A stretch of 64,000 bases of DNA from Aeromicrobium sp. 9AM (GTDB lineage: Bacteria > Actinomycetota > Actinomycetes > Propionibacteriales > Nocardioidaceae), in contig NZ_LR733303.1 of the NCBI RefSeq assembly GCF_902506105.1, positions 124,001-188,000 of the forward strand, written 5' to 3'. The notes beneath the pieces were generated by a model. It worked only from the letters and a program-made list of their open reading frames with translations. It did not search any database and was not told the origin of the DNA. The position numbers were made by a program, and so were the translations under genes. The first letter of the stretch is position 1. Each line of letters starts with the position of its first letter. This document shows, piece after piece, positions 21,948 to 31,501 of this stretch.

Positions 21948-23112
21948 GCTCCTTCTCGACCACGGTCCAGCCGCGGGCGCGGGCCTTGAGGCGTACGTCG
22001 CCGAGCATCGTCGTGAGCTCGGCGGCTCGTCGCTCGACAGCGGCGGTCGCCTCTGCGCCGACGTCCTGCAGCAGGGTGAAGGCGACCTCGCCGTCGTCGC
22101 GCTGCGCCCAACCACCGACGATGCGGCCGTCGACCCAGACGGTCGGTCCGGCGTTGCCGTTGACGTCGAAGACGCGCTCGCGATGTGGTCCCAACACGAA
22201 GTCGCGGTGCTTCCACCCCATGGACGAGGGGTCGAGGGCGGGCAGCAGCGCGACCCACGGCTCGAGCGGCTCGACGGGCTCCGTGTCGTCGGCGAGGATC
22301 AGCCCGGGACGACCGTCGAGATCGACCTCGACGGTGTCGAGTGGCGCCGCGGCGGCGCGGGTCCGGGTCTTGGTCCAGCCGGTCCACCACTGCAGGTCGT
22401 CGAGCGTCGCCGGGCCGTAGGCCGCGAACCACAGGCGGGCCAGCTCGGTGGCCGCGACCACCGGGTCGGGGCGTTCGCCGAGATCGCACCAGGACGACAT
22501 CGTCGCCCACCGGAACTGGGTCGACGTCCACGTGCCGCGCGGTCGCGTACGGACGACGCTGCCCTCGGCGGACAGCAGGGTCAGGAGCCGGCTGGCGACG
22601 GTCGGCGTCGCAACGAAGCGGCCGCTGCCGATCTGCACGCGCGTGGCGAGGATCGGGTCGGCCTGTGAGAGCTCGGTGCTGGTGACCTCGCCGGTCGCCT
22701 CGATCGCGGCGAGCGCCACCTGCTCGGCACGGGTGACCCAGGCGTCGAGATCGCCGGAGACGCCTGCCTCGGCGAGCGACTTGAGCAGGAGCCTGCGCTG
22801 CTCGGCAGCGACGACATCGGACGCGGCCGCGAGGCAGGTGCCCGCGACGTCGCGGGGGGCCGCGAACACGGTCCTTCGCATCGACAGGATGCGGACGAGG
22901 CTGCGGTCGTCGTAAAGGGCCTGCTCGACATCGGCCGGCGTCGCATCGCGGGTGCGGGCCAGCGCTGACAGGACGGTCGTGGCCGGATCAGTGCCGTGCA
23001 GGGCGACGACGGCCCTGGCCGCGTCGACGACGGCGTCCGTGCGGTGCTCGGTCGCCAGTGCGTGACGCCGGCCGAGTCGGGCTCGCCGCTCGGCGTCGGA
23101 GATCGCGTGCAT
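21937..23112 (-). CDS. Winged-helix DNA-binding protein of the HTH_42 (AlkZ-like) family
   Basis: 391 aa composed of three winged-helix-like modules, typical of HTH_42 proteins (start ...RRHALATEHRTDAVVDAARA, central WTSTQFRW, C-terminal VDGRIVGGWAQRDDG). The family includes the interstrand-crosslink glycosylases AlkZ/YcaQ, but many members are uncharacterised; glycosylase activity here is inference. Start at MHAISDAERR removes a ten-residue extension. It is divergent from the MFS gene and convergent with TetR. Confidence 0.8.
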   Translation of the reverse strand: MHAISDAERRARLGRRHALATEHRTDAVVDAARAVVALHGTDPATTVLSALARTRDATPADVEQALYDDRSLVRILSMRRTVFAAPRDVAGTCLAAASDVVAAEQRRLLLKSLAEAGVSGDLDAWVTRAEQVALAAIEATGEVTSTELSQADPILATRVQIGSGRFVATPTVASRLLTLLSAEGSVVRTRPRGTWTSTQFRWATMSSWCDLGERPDPVVAATELARLWFAAYGPATLDDLQWWTGWTKTRTRAAAAPLDTVEVDLDGRPGLILADDTEPVEPLEPWVALLPALDPSSMGWKHRDFVLGPHRERVFDVNGNAGPTVWVDGRIVGGWAQRDDGEVAFTLLQDVGAEATAAVERRAAELTTMLGDVRLKARARGWTVVEKELRS

Positions 23113-23216
23113 ACCGGACAGCGTGGCATCAGCCACCCACACATACGAGGCGTGAGGCGACGCACACCGTCACGATTCGTGGAACAACCGGCACCGCTGT
23201 GAGACTTGTACCTGTG

Positions 23217-24419
23217 GTGACCACAGTCGAGAGCTCTCCCCAGACGAACGTGAGCACCCGTCACCTGACGGGTGCGCTGCTCGCGCTGGCTCTCGGTGGC
23301 TTCGCGATCGGCACCACCGAGTTCATGACGATGGGCCTGCTCGAGGAGATCGCCGACGGCATCCACAGGTCGAACGCGACGACCGGCCACATCATCACGG
23401 CGTACGCCCTGGGTGTCGTCGTGGGTGCACCGGTCATCGTGTCGCTCGGCGCCCGGCTGCCCAAGCGTGAGCTGGCGATCGGACTGATCCTGGCCCTGGG
23501 CATCGGCAACGCGATCACCGCCATGGCGAGCGGCTACCTGCCGGTCATGCTCGCGCGCTTCGTCGCAGGGCTCCCGCACGGTGCCTACTTCGGCGTCGCC
23601 TCTCTGCTGGCTGCCTCGCTCGTACGACCTGAGTTCAAGGGCCGGGCCGTCAGCTCGGTCATGCTCGGCCTGTCCGTCGCGACTGTCGTGGGTGTGCCGG
23701 CCAGCACGGTGCTCGGCCAGCACCTCGGCTGGCGCAGTGCCTACTGGGTCGTCCTGGCGATCACGATCGCCACGGCGCTGATGATCGTCGCGTTCGTGCC
23801 CCACTCACCGGCCAACCGCGACGCGTCAGTGCGCAGCGAGCTCGCCGCGCTGAAGCGCCCGCAGGTCCTCTACGCCGTGTCGGCCGGGATGATCGGCTTC
23901 GGCGGGCTGTTCGCGATGTACAGCTACATCGCGCCCCTGGTCACCAAGGTCGCGGACAAGCCGGAGGCGTGGATCCCGTGGTTCCTGCTGGCGTTCGGCA
24001 TCGGCTCGGTCATCGGGTCGTGGCTGGCGGGCATCCTCGCGGACTGGGACGCCGAGCGCTCGGTGCTGCTGGGCTTCGCAGGCACGGTCGTCGCCCTCGT
24101 GGCATTCTTCTTCGCGGCACCGCACGTCGTACCGGCCATGGTCCTGGTGTTCGCCGTCGCGGTCATCAGCTCGGTCGTGGCGATCAACCTGCAGATGCGA
24201 CTGATGCATGCGGCCGGTGATGCGCAGATGCTCGGCGCAGCCCTCAACCACTCCGCGCTCAACACCGCGAACGGCCTGGGCGCCTGGCTCGGCTCGGTCG
24301 CGATCTCCGCGGGCTACGGCTACCGCGCGTCGAGCCTCGTGGGCGCCGGCCTCGCGGTCGCCGGGCTGGTGATCTTCGCACTGGGCCTCGCCGCCCAGCG
24401 CCGCTCCGTCAGGCCCTGA
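23217..24419 (+). CDS. MFS transporter, DHA1 (AraJ/Cmx-like) efflux pump
   Basis: 400 aa with twelve predicted helices. Starts with the family hallmark [16 protein letters not shown], and has the loop 2-3 motif [12 protein letters not shown] (motif A variant). Members export sugars, chloramphenicol or other small compounds; substrate unknown. I choose the second of two adjacent GTG codons; there is no Shine-Dalgarno sequence and the upstream TGTGAGACTTGTACCTG suggests a leaderless transcript. It ends eleven bases inside the convergent cysA gene. Confidence 0.85.
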   Translation: MTTVESSPQTNVSTRHLTGALLALALGGFAIGTTEFMTMGLLEEIADGIHRSNATTGHIITAYALGVVVGAPVIVSLGARLPKRELAIGLILALGIGNAITAMASGYLPVMLARFVAGLPHGAYFGVASLLAASLVRPEFKGRAVSSVMLGLSVATVVGVPASTVLGQHLGWRSAYWVVLAITIATALMIVAFVPHSPANRDASVRSELAALKRPQVLYAVSAGMIGFGGLFAMYSYIAPLVTKVADKPEAWIPWFLLAFGIGSVIGSWLAGILADWDAERSVLLGFAGTVVALVAFFFAAPHVVPAMVLVFAVAVISSVVAINLQMRLMHAAGDAQMLGAALNHSALNTANGLGAWLGSVAISAGYGYRASSLVGAGLAVAGLVIFALGLAAQRRSVRP

Positions 24420-25377
24420 CCGGCTCGACGCCGGCCTGCGGGCGCAACCACACCTGGTCGCCCTCGTGCAGTCCGAGCGCGGTCGCCTCGGCACGCGTCA
24501 CGACGACGTGGACCGGATCCGGGTGCAGCTTGTCGTCGGGGGTCACCTCGAGGCGGATCTCGAAGCCCACCCGCGTCCACCGCGTGATGCGCCCGGTCGC
24601 CGTGGCGGCCTGCTCGTAGCGCGAGATCTCGATGTCGTGTGGCCGGATGAGGTGATCGCCCAGCCGCGTGACCGGGCCGAGGAACGACAGCACGAAGTCG
24701 CTGGCCGGTCGGTCGTACAGGTCGTCGGGGGAGCCGATCTGCTCGATGCGTCCTTCGTTGATCACGACGAGGCTGTCCGAGACCTCGAGGGCCTCCTCCT
24801 GGTCGTGCGTCACGAACACCGTCGTCACGTGCATCTCGTCGTGGAGGCGGCGCAACCAGTCCCGCAGCTCCTTGCGGACCTTGGCGTCGAGTGCGCCGAA
24901 CGGCTCGTCGAGCAGTAGCACGTTGGGCTCGATGGCCAGTGCTCGCGCGAGCGCCATGCGCTGGCGCTGACCGCCGGACAGCTGGGACGGCAACCGGTCG
25001 GACCACTGCTCGAGGTGCACGAGCTTGAGCAGCTCCTGGACGCGGTCCTTGACCTCGTCCTTGGGGCGCTTGCGGATCTCGAGCCCGAACGCGATGTTCT
25101 TGGCGACCGTCATGTGCTTGAACGCGGCGTAGTGCTGGAACACGAAGCCGACGTTGCGCTTCTGCGCCGGTACGTTCGTCGTGTCGACGCCCTCGATCTC
25201 GACCGTGCCGCTGTCGGACGACTCGAGTCCCGCGATGATGCGCAGCAGCGTCGACTTGCCGCCGCCGCTGGGTCCGAGCAGCGCCGTCAGCTGCCCGCTG
25301 GGGATGCTGAGGTTGATGTTCTCGAGGGCGACGAAGTCCCCGAAGAACTTGTTGATGCCGCGGATCTCAATCCCCAT
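24409..25377 (-). CDS. cysA: Sulfate ABC transporter, ATP-binding protein
   Basis: 322 aa ATPase energising sulfate/thiosulfate import. Walker [15 protein letters not shown] loop [13 protein letters not shown], signature [15 protein letters not shown], Walker [13 protein letters not shown] and switch His in [11 protein letters not shown] are all intact; the C-terminal region (residues about 235-320) is a TOBE-like regulatory domain. It overlaps cysW by eleven bases and is last in sbp-cysT-cysW-cysA. Confidence 0.95.
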   Translation of the reverse strand: MGIEIRGINKFFGDFVALENINLSIPSGQLTALLGPSGGGKSTLLRIIAGLESSDSGTVEIEGVDTTNVPAQKRNVGFVFQHYAAFKHMTVAKNIAFGLEIRKRPKDEVKDRVQELLKLVHLEQWSDRLPSQLSGGQRQRMALARALAIEPNVLLLDEPFGALDAKVRKELRDWLRRLHDEMHVTTVFVTHDQEEALEVSDSLVVINEGRIEQIGSPDDLYDRPASDFVLSFLGPVTRLGDHLIRPHDIEISRYEQAATATGRITRWTRVGFEIRLEVTPDDKLHPDPVHVVVTRAEATALGLHEGDQVWLRPQAGVEPVRA

Positions 25378-26197
25378 CGGGGTTCTCCTTCGGTCGGAGC
25401 ACGGAGACGACGACGAGGGCCGCGACCGCGATCAGTGCCAGCAGGAAGCTCGTGGCGTACGCCGTGCCCTGCTGGAAGTCCTGGTACTTCTCCTCCACGC
25501 TCAGCGTGGCGGTCTGGGTCTGGCCGGCGATGTTGCCGGACATGATCTTGACGGCGCCGAACTCGCCGAGCGAGCGGGCGAGGCTCAGCACCACGCCGTA
25601 GAGCAGTGCCCACTTGACCGACGGCAACGTGATGCGGCGGAACGTCTGCCACGGGCCGGCGCCGAGGCTGCGGGCGGCCTGCTCCTGGTCGGTGCCGATC
25701 TCCTGCAGCACGGGCACAAGCTCGCGGATCACGAGCGGCAGGCTCACGAATGCCGTCGCCATGATGATGCCGAGCGGCGCGAACGCGACCTGCAAGCCCG
25801 CGTCCTGCAGGGTCGGGCCGAGGAGGCCGTTGTTGCCGCCGTATGCCAGCAGCAGCGCGAGACCCACGACGATCGGCGACACCGACAGCGGGAGGTCGAT
25901 CAGCGCGGACAGGATGCCGCGGCCGGGGAAGTCGTAGCGTACGAGCAGCAGGGAGACGCCGACGCCGAAGATCGTGTTGATGACGACGGCCCACACCGCG
26001 ACATAGACCGTGAGCTGCAGCGCGAACACGACATCGGGGTCGGACAGCGCGGTCTGCAGGTTGTCCAGGCCGCCTGAGAACGTGTGCTGCACGACGAGCG
26101 AGACGGGCCACACGACGAGCAGGAAGAGGTACGCGATGACGAGGCCCCGGCGGACGTACGTCCCCGTGGTCTTGGGCTGTCGGATGCGGCTAGCCAT
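25367..26197 (-). CDS. cysW: Sulfate ABC transporter permease CysW
   Basis: 276 aa with six predicted membrane helices and the cytoplasmic EAA loop ([19 protein letters not shown]) that docks with CysA. Pairs with CysT to form the channel. The gap to cysT is 74 bp, unusual for this normally overlapping pair, because a dispersed palindrome sits there; a GGTG-like site and the ATG lie beyond it. Confidence 0.94.
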   Translation of the reverse strand: MASRIRQPKTTGTYVRRGLVIAYLFLLVVWPVSLVVQHTFSGGLDNLQTALSDPDVVFALQLTVYVAVWAVVINTIFGVGVSLLLVRYDFPGRGILSALIDLPLSVSPIVVGLALLLAYGGNNGLLGPTLQDAGLQVAFAPLGIIMATAFVSLPLVIRELVPVLQEIGTDQEQAARSLGAGPWQTFRRITLPSVKWALLYGVVLSLARSLGEFGAVKIMSGNIAGQTQTATLSVEEKYQDFQQGTAYATSFLLALIAVAALVVVSVLRPKENPDGD

Positions 26198-26221
26198 GGT
26201 CCGTCACCTGCTTGCATCCGC

Positions 26222-26264
26222 TGGTTGAGGTGCGAAGGCCGCCCGCGGCCGTAGCCTCGAAACC
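26222..26264. repeat. Dispersed palindromic element, family 1, copy in the cys operon
   Basis: The 30 bases 26222-26251 are identical to 62464-62493. The ends TGGTTGAGG and CCTCGAAACC are imperfect inverted repeats, with a GGCCGCCCGCGGCC core that can fold. It lies between cysT and cysW. It resembles intergenic REP-like palindromes; no coding capacity. Confidence 0.75.
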
Positions 26265-26271
26265 TCGTGAG

Positions 26272-27117
26272 TCAGCCACGCTTGGACACCACCTTGGTGA
26301 GGACCTGCAGCAGGATGATCGCGATCAGCGCGACGCCGAGCAGCAGCACCGCGACCGATGCCGCGGCGGCCTCGTTGCCGTTCTCGATGTAGGTCAGGAT
26401 GCGCACCGAGGCGACCTCGGTCTTGTTGGGCAGGTTGCCCGACAGCAGGACCAGTGAGCCGTACTCGCTGATGCCGCGGGCGAACGAGAGCGCGGCACCG
26501 GCGGTGATGGCCGGCGCCAGCGCGGGCAGCAGGATCCGGCGAAGCGTCGTGAAGCGGCTGGCGCCGAGCGACGCGGCGGCCTCCTCGACCTCGGGATCGA
26601 GCTCCAGCAGGACGGGTTCGACCGTGCGTACGACGAACGGCAGCGTGACGAACAGCAGGGCGAGGAACACCGAGCGCTCGGTGTTGGCGACGTTGATGCC
26701 GATGGGGCTGTCCGGGCCGTAGAGGCTTAGCAGCACGAGCCCGGCGACGATCGTCGGGAGGGCGAACGGGATGTCGATGATGACCTCGAGGAGGCGCTGG
26801 CCGCGGAACGAGTCACGCACGAGGACCCACGCGATCAACGTGCCGAAGACGACGTTGACGACCGTCACGATCAGCGCCTGCTCGACGGTCAGCCGCAGGG
26901 CGGCGGCGGTCTGCGAGTTGGTGAGGGTGTCGCGGAACGTTCCCCATCCGTCATCGGCCGACTGGATCACGACCAGCGCGAGGGGGATCAGGACGAGCAG
27001 GCTGAACCACGTCAACGCGATCCCCAGGCCGAGGCCTGAGGACCGCGTGAGCGACGTGGCGCTCCGGGTGCGGCGCCTGCGCGCCGCACCCGGAGCAAGC
27101 GGGATCTCAGTCGTCAC
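26272..27117 (-). CDS. cysT: Sulfate ABC transporter permease CysT
   Basis: 281 aa, six predicted membrane helices after an Arg-rich N-terminus, with the EAA loop EEAAASLGASRFTTLRRI. It forms the sulfate channel with CysW. GTG start overlapping the stop of the binding-protein gene (GTGA), so translation is coupled to it. The palindromic repeat begins eight bases after its stop. Confidence 0.94.
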   Translation of the reverse strand: MTTEIPLAPGAARRRRTRSATSLTRSSGLGLGIALTWFSLLVLIPLALVVIQSADDGWGTFRDTLTNSQTAAALRLTVEQALIVTVVNVVFGTLIAWVLVRDSFRGQRLLEVIIDIPFALPTIVAGLVLLSLYGPDSPIGINVANTERSVFLALLFVTLPFVVRTVEPVLLELDPEVEEAAASLGASRFTTLRRILLPALAPAITAGAALSFARGISEYGSLVLLSGNLPNKTEVASVRILTYIENGNEAAAASVAVLLLGVALIAIILLQVLTKVVSKRG

Positions 27118-28166
27118 GACTTGCCGGAGTCCGCGATGATCTTGGTGATGATGCCCTTCTTCTCGTCGAAGAACTTGGCGTTGACGGCTTCCCAGCCACC
27201 GAAGGTCTTGTCGATCGTGAACAGCTCGTCGATCTTCGGGAACGGGTTGGCCGGGTCGTTGGCACCCTTGACCGTACCGATGTCGACGCCCTGGACGGAC
27301 TCGACCGGGCGGAAGCCGTACTGCGCGTAGATGCCCTGGCCTTCGGGGCTGATCGCGAAGTCGAGGAACTTCTTGGCGGCCGGAGCAGCCTTCGTCGTGA
27401 CGGCGGCCGGGTTCTCGATCAGCAGGTTCTGCTTGGGCACGATGTAGTCGACGTCCTCACCGCTCTGGCGGGCGAAGATCGCCTCGTTCTCGTACGAGAG
27501 CAGCACGTCGCCGGTGCCGCCCTGGAACGCGGTGGTCGCGTCGCGGCCGCTGCCGGGCAGGGCCTTGACGTTGGCGAACAGCTTCTTGAGGTACGCCTTG
27601 GCGTCGGCCTCGCTGCCACCGTTCGCGATGACCGACTGGTACGCCGCGAGGACGTTCCAGCGGGCCGAGCCCGAGGAGCCCGGGTTGGGGGTCACGATGC
27701 CGACGCCGGGCTTGGCGAGGTCGGCGAACGACTCGATGTGCTTGGGGTTGCCCTTGCGCACGACGATCGCCACGACCGAGGTCGACAGGATGCCCTTGTT
27801 GGCGTTCTGGTCCCAGGACTTGTCGACGAGTCCCTCGTCGACGAGACGGGTGACGTCGGGGCTCAGCGAGAAGTGCACGACATCGGCCTTGAGCCCGCCG
27901 ACGACGGCGCGGCTCTGGTCGCCCGACGCGCCGTAGGACTGCTTCCACGTGACCCCGGTGCCGGGGTCGGTCTTGGCGAAGGCATCCTCGATCGCGCCGT
28001 CCGCGGCCTTGGGCACGGAGTAGGCGACGAGCGAGAGCGTCGTCTTCTTGCCGGTGCCGGCCGACGAGGAGTCGTCGGAGCCCGAGGAAGGCGCACAGGC
28101 CGTCAGCACCGCTGCGCTCGTCGCGATCGCGACTCCGGCCATCAGGTTCCTGCGGGTGATCTTCAT
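27114..28166 (-). CDS. sbp: Sulfate-binding lipoprotein of the ABC transporter
   Basis: 350 aa. Lipoprotein signal with Arg-Arg (MKITRRNLMAG), hydrophobic stretch and lipobox LTAC with Cys24, so it is anchored outside the membrane. The mature part is the Sbp/CysP fold (SYGASGDQSRAV, NPGSSGSARWNVLAAY, FQGGTGDVLLSYENEA). First gene of the sulfate operon. The 266-bp upstream region must hold the promoter; no riboswitch or clear operator recognised. Confidence 0.94.
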   Translation of the reverse strand: MKITRRNLMAGVAIATSAAVLTACAPSSGSDDSSSAGTGKKTTLSLVAYSVPKAADGAIEDAFAKTDPGTGVTWKQSYGASGDQSRAVVGGLKADVVHFSLSPDVTRLVDEGLVDKSWDQNANKGILSTSVVAIVVRKGNPKHIESFADLAKPGVGIVTPNPGSSGSARWNVLAAYQSVIANGGSEADAKAYLKKLFANVKALPGSGRDATTAFQGGTGDVLLSYENEAIFARQSGEDVDYIVPKQNLLIENPAAVTTKAAPAAKKFLDFAISPEGQGIYAQYGFRPVESVQGVDIGTVKGANDPANPFPKIDELFTIDKTFGGWEAVNAKFFDEKKGIITKIIADSGKS

Positions 28167-28313
28167 CGTCCTACCTCATCGTCAGGGCCCGCCACTGTGC
28201 GTGCTCCGGGCTTCAAACTAGGGGGACCGACGAGGCGTTTGAGCAGATCTCAGGATGCGAGACGTGTGCCTGCATGTCGAGATGGTGCAGGTCACATGCT
28301 TCCTGCGTTGGGT

Positions 28314-28430
28314 GCTCACCTCGCGAGGTTTCGTCATCGGGCGGCTTCGCGCCGATCGCGCCCCCTACTCGCAGAGCTCGTGGGGGGACCCCCAAACCTG
28401 CCCTCGGCGCTCGCTCGCAGAGCTCGCCTG
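28314..28430. repeat. Repeat-rich intergenic element next to purU
   Basis: CTCGCAGAGCTCG occurs twice (28368-28380 and 28414-28426), along with GGGGGGACCCCC at 28383-28393 and other short palindromes. It fills most of the gap between the sbp start and the purU stop, and looks like a degenerate dispersed palindromic element; the remaining part upstream of sbp should carry its promoter. Confidence 0.45.
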
Positions 28431-28432
28431 GT

Positions 28433-29284
28433 TCAAGCAAACACGACGGTGCGGGGGCCGTTCATCAGGACGCGGGACTCCGCGTGCAGCTGGACGGCCC
28501 GCGACAACGTCTGGGACTCGACGTCTCGACCCACGCGCGCCAGGTCGGCCGCGGTCATCCGGTGATCGACCCGCAGCACGCCCTGGTCGATGATCGGCCC
28601 CTCGTCGAGGGCGGCCGTGACGTAGTGCGCGGTCGCGCCGATCAGCTTGACCCCGCGATCGTGGGCCTGCTGGTAGGGCCGCGCACCCTTGAAGCTCGGC
28701 AGGAAGCTGTGGTGGATGTTGATGGCCCGTCCCTCGAGCCGGCGGCAGGTCTCGTCGGACAGGATCTGCATGTAGCGGGCCAGCACCACGAGGTCGATGG
28801 CGAGCTCGTCGACGAGGCCGAGCAGGCGCGTCTCTGCGGCGGGCTTGTCGTCGGTGGGCACGTGGTGGAACGGCACGTCGTACGCACTCGCGAGCCGTTC
28901 GAGGTCGGGGTGGTTGGAGACGATCGCCGGGATCTCGATGTTGAGCGCCCCGGTGCTCTGCCGGTAGAGCAGGTCGTTGAGGCAGTGCCCCTCCTTGGAC
29001 ACCAGCATGAGCGCCCGCATCGGTGTCTCGGCCACCACCAGCCGGTATGCCATGCGGTGCTCGCCGGCCAGGTCGGCGAAACGGTCACTCAGCGCGTCCA
29101 CCTCGGGCGCCGAGCCGTCGAGCAGCGTGAAGTGCACCCGCAGGAAGAACTCGGCGTCGCTCGTGTCGGAGAACTGCTGGCTGTCGAGGATGTTGCCGCC
29201 GGCCTCGGCGATCCACCGTGTGACGGCATAGACCAGTCCCGGCCGGTCAGGGCACGACAAGGTCAGGACGTACGTCGAAGGCAC
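28433..29284 (-). CDS. purU: Formyltetrahydrofolate deformylase
   Basis: Hydrolyses 10-formyl-THF to THF and formate, balancing one-carbon pools (with folD in this window). 283 aa: N-terminal ACT domain (residues about 5-85, LSCPDRPGLVYAVTRWIAE) and a formyltransferase-like catalytic domain with INIHHSFLPSFKGARPY and the catalytic Asp in ALDEGPIIDQ. GTG start; the leader lacks a strong Shine-Dalgarno sequence. Confidence 0.95.
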   Translation of the reverse strand: MPSTYVLTLSCPDRPGLVYAVTRWIAEAGGNILDSQQFSDTSDAEFFLRVHFTLLDGSAPEVDALSDRFADLAGEHRMAYRLVVAETPMRALMLVSKEGHCLNDLLYRQSTGALNIEIPAIVSNHPDLERLASAYDVPFHHVPTDDKPAAETRLLGLVDELAIDLVVLARYMQILSDETCRRLEGRAINIHHSFLPSFKGARPYQQAHDRGVKLIGATAHYVTAALDEGPIIDQGVLRVDHRMTAADLARVGRDVESQTLSRAVQLHAESRVLMNGPRTVVFA

Positions 29285-29323
29285 CCGCCCACTGTAGATC
29301 TGGACGGGTGCCTTCGGCCCACG

Positions 29324-30847
29324 TCACTCCGCGACGGGCACCGGCTCGGCGGCCGCCGGCGTCGCACCGGCGTGACCGGAGTGCGACGGCTTCGCGAAGA
29401 AGATCATCAGGACGAAGCCGACTGCGAACGCGATGACGGGCAGCACGAGCGACTGCGCCATGGCGTCCGAGAACGGTCCCTGGATCTGCTCGGGCATGCT
29501 CTTGCCCGACGCCTGGACGGAGCTCGACGAGTCGCCGAGGCCGTTGGCGGTGAGCCGCGCCTGGATGAGGGCCGCGACGGCCGCACTGCCGAGGACCGCG
29601 CCGATCTGGCGCGTCGTGTTGTAGACGCCGGCGCCGGAACCGGCCGAGCTCATCGGGAGGTTGCGGGTCGCGGTCGCTCCGAGCGGGGCCCACATGCAGG
29701 CGTTGGACACGCCGAACAGGGCCATCGGCAGCAGCATCTGCCAGACCGGGGTGTCGGGAGCGATGATTATGGCGAGCCAGGCCATCGAGATCGTCGCGGT
29801 GCCGAAGCCCACCAGCGTGATGTTGCGCGGGTGCACCTTGTCGACCAGCTTGCCGACGAACGGCGACAGCACCATCAGCACGACCGCCATGGGCGCCATC
29901 AGGAGGGCCGACTCGGTCGGGCTCCAGCCGCGGGCGCCCTGCGCGTAGAACTGGAACGGCAGCGCCATGGCGGTGATGGCCAGGGACACCATCGCGATGC
30001 CGCCGTTGCCCAGCGAGAAGTTGCGGTCGCGGAACAGCCCCAGGGGGACGAGCGGCTCCTTGCGGATGCGGCCCTGCCACCAGAGGAACGTGGCGAAGAT
30101 CAAGACGCCCAGGACGATGAGCAACGGGACGCTGATGATGCCCGAGATCTGGCCCCAGTCGTACTTCTCGCCCTCCTGGATGCCGAACACGACGAGGAAG
30201 ACGCCGATGCCGCTCAGCGCGACGCCGAGCCAGTCGAAGCTGTGCGTGTGGGTCGGGAGGGTCGGGACGAGGCGCCAGGCCAGGACGAAGCCGACGATGC
30301 CGACCGGGACGTTGATGAAGAAGATCCACTCCCACCCGAGGCTGTCGACCAGGACGCCGCCGAGGATCGGGCCGACGAGGGTGGCGACACCGGCGGTCGC
30401 ACCCCACAGCGCCATCGCGCTGCCGCGCTTGGCCGCGGGGAACGTGCGGGTGATGACCGCCATCGTCTGGGGGGTGATGAGCGAGGCGCCGATGCCCTGC
30501 ACGACCCGGGCCAGGATCAGCATCTCGATGCTGCCGGTCAGTCCGCACCACAACGAGGCGAGGGTGAAGATGACCAGCCCGACGAGATAGAGGTTCTTGG
30601 GCCCGAAGCGGTCGCCCAGTCGCCCGGTCACGAGGAGCGGCACGGCGTAGGCCAGGAGGTAGGCGCTGGTGACCCAGATGACGCTGTTGACGTCGGCGTC
30701 GAGATCGGTCGAGATCGCGGGGGTCGCGACCGAGACGATCGTGTTGTCGACGAGGATCATGAAGAAGCCGATGACCATCGCCCAGAGGGCCGGCCAGGGC
30801 TGGTAGTCGTCGGGCAGGTCCGTGGTCATGCCTGTGGAGGTTGCCAT
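29324..30847 (-). CDS. MFS drug transporter, DHA2 (EmrB/QacA) family
   Basis: 507 aa with fourteen predicted helices, typical for DHA2 proton-drug antiporters. Motif A is GRLGDRFGPKNLYLVG and motif C lies in GPILGGVLVDSLGWEWIFFINVP. It overlaps the end of the PadR gene; the ATG used has AAGGA seven bases upstream, while an ATG six codons later overlaps the padR stop exactly (ATGA). PadR very likely represses this pump together with itself. Confidence 0.93.
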   Translation of the reverse strand: MATSTGMTTDLPDDYQPWPALWAMVIGFFMILVDNTIVSVATPAISTDLDADVNSVIWVTSAYLLAYAVPLLVTGRLGDRFGPKNLYLVGLVIFTLASLWCGLTGSIEMLILARVVQGIGASLITPQTMAVITRTFPAAKRGSAMALWGATAGVATLVGPILGGVLVDSLGWEWIFFINVPVGIVGFVLAWRLVPTLPTHTHSFDWLGVALSGIGVFLVVFGIQEGEKYDWGQISGIISVPLLIVLGVLIFATFLWWQGRIRKEPLVPLGLFRDRNFSLGNGGIAMVSLAITAMALPFQFYAQGARGWSPTESALLMAPMAVVLMVLSPFVGKLVDKVHPRNITLVGFGTATISMAWLAIIIAPDTPVWQMLLPMALFGVSNACMWAPLGATATRNLPMSSAGSGAGVYNTTRQIGAVLGSAAVAALIQARLTANGLGDSSSSVQASGKSMPEQIQGPFSDAMAQSLVLPVIAFAVGFVLMIFFAKPSHSGHAGATPAAAEPVPVAE

Positions 30848-31392
30848 GTGAGGTCCTTGGTCTCGATGCGGGTGATGAGTGTGCGGATCCAGTCGCGTTG
30901 GGCGATGGTGATGTGCAGGAGGTAGGCGCCGCCGATCCAGTACGCCTCGGGCAGGTCGCGGGCGCGTACGGCGTCCAGGACCGCGGAGATCTCGAGGATC
31001 TCCTCGTCGAGGGCGTCCGCGTATGTCGTGAGGTCGGCCGCGGCTTCGTCGACGGGGAGGTTGTGTGCCTCGTCGAGCGCGACGGGGAAGTGCGGGTACT
31101 CCCGCACCGGCTGGCTGAGCAGCTCGCGGATCCGTGCCGAGAGCGCCTCGCGACCCGCGTCCGTCATGGCGTACGTCGTGCGCTCGGGCCGGTTGCCCTC
31201 GCGTGCCGTGCCGGTCACCTCGAGGAACTTGGCCGCGTGAAGGCGCTCGACCGTGTGGTAGAGCGACCCGGGGCGGACCTTGATCATGCGGTCCTCCCGG
31301 CGCTCGAGCAGCAGCTGATACATCTCGTAGGGGTGCATCGGCCGCTCGTTCGCCAGCGCGAGTGCCGCGATGGCCAGCGGTGTCAGCGTCAT
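30826..31392 (-). CDS. PadR-family transcriptional regulator
   Basis: 188 aa. Winged helix in residues about 1-80 (LANERPMHPYEMYQLL, then VRPGSLYHTVERLHAAKFLE) and a C-terminal four-helix dimerisation domain (Vir-like). GGGAGGAG precedes the ATG. It forms an operon with the overlapping DHA2 pump gene, and a 14-bp perfect palindrome overlaps its promoter; such PadR-pump pairs are usually autoregulated and ligand-induced. Confidence 0.9.
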   Translation of the reverse strand: MTLTPLAIAALALANERPMHPYEMYQLLLERREDRMIKVRPGSLYHTVERLHAAKFLEVTGTAREGNRPERTTYAMTDAGREALSARIRELLSQPVREYPHFPVALDEAHNLPVDEAAADLTTYADALDEEILEISAVLDAVRARDLPEAYWIGGAYLLHITIAQRDWIRTLITRIETKDLTWQPPQA

Positions 31393-31424
31393 CGATGCTC
31401 CTCCCGGTTCATTCCATGCGAATT

Positions 31425-31438
31425 ATTCCACGTGGAAT
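31425..31438. promoter_or_regulatory. Probable PadR operator
   Basis: ATTCCACGTGGAAT is a perfect palindrome 32 bp before the padR start codon, directly next to a TATATT hexamer on the minus strand that could be the -10 element. A related half-site, ATTCCATGCGAAT, follows at 31411-31423. Position and symmetry fit autorepression. Confidence 0.65.
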
Positions 31439-31501
31439 ATATAGCATCGCAGGTGCGTCGCACAACCAAGTCTCGCGAGGGGGTGTGACAGAAGCGCCGG
31501 C

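Noticed and set aside
28167..28313. Riboswitch upstream of the sulfate operon
   Set aside because: No SAM-type or other known aptamer pattern could be made out in the leader.
28274..30925. Open frame of about 880 codons on the plus strand opposite purU and the DHA2 pump
   Set aside because: Composition is low-complexity (Arg/Asp/Gly/His/Gln) and the opposite strand has clear families, so it is a shadow.
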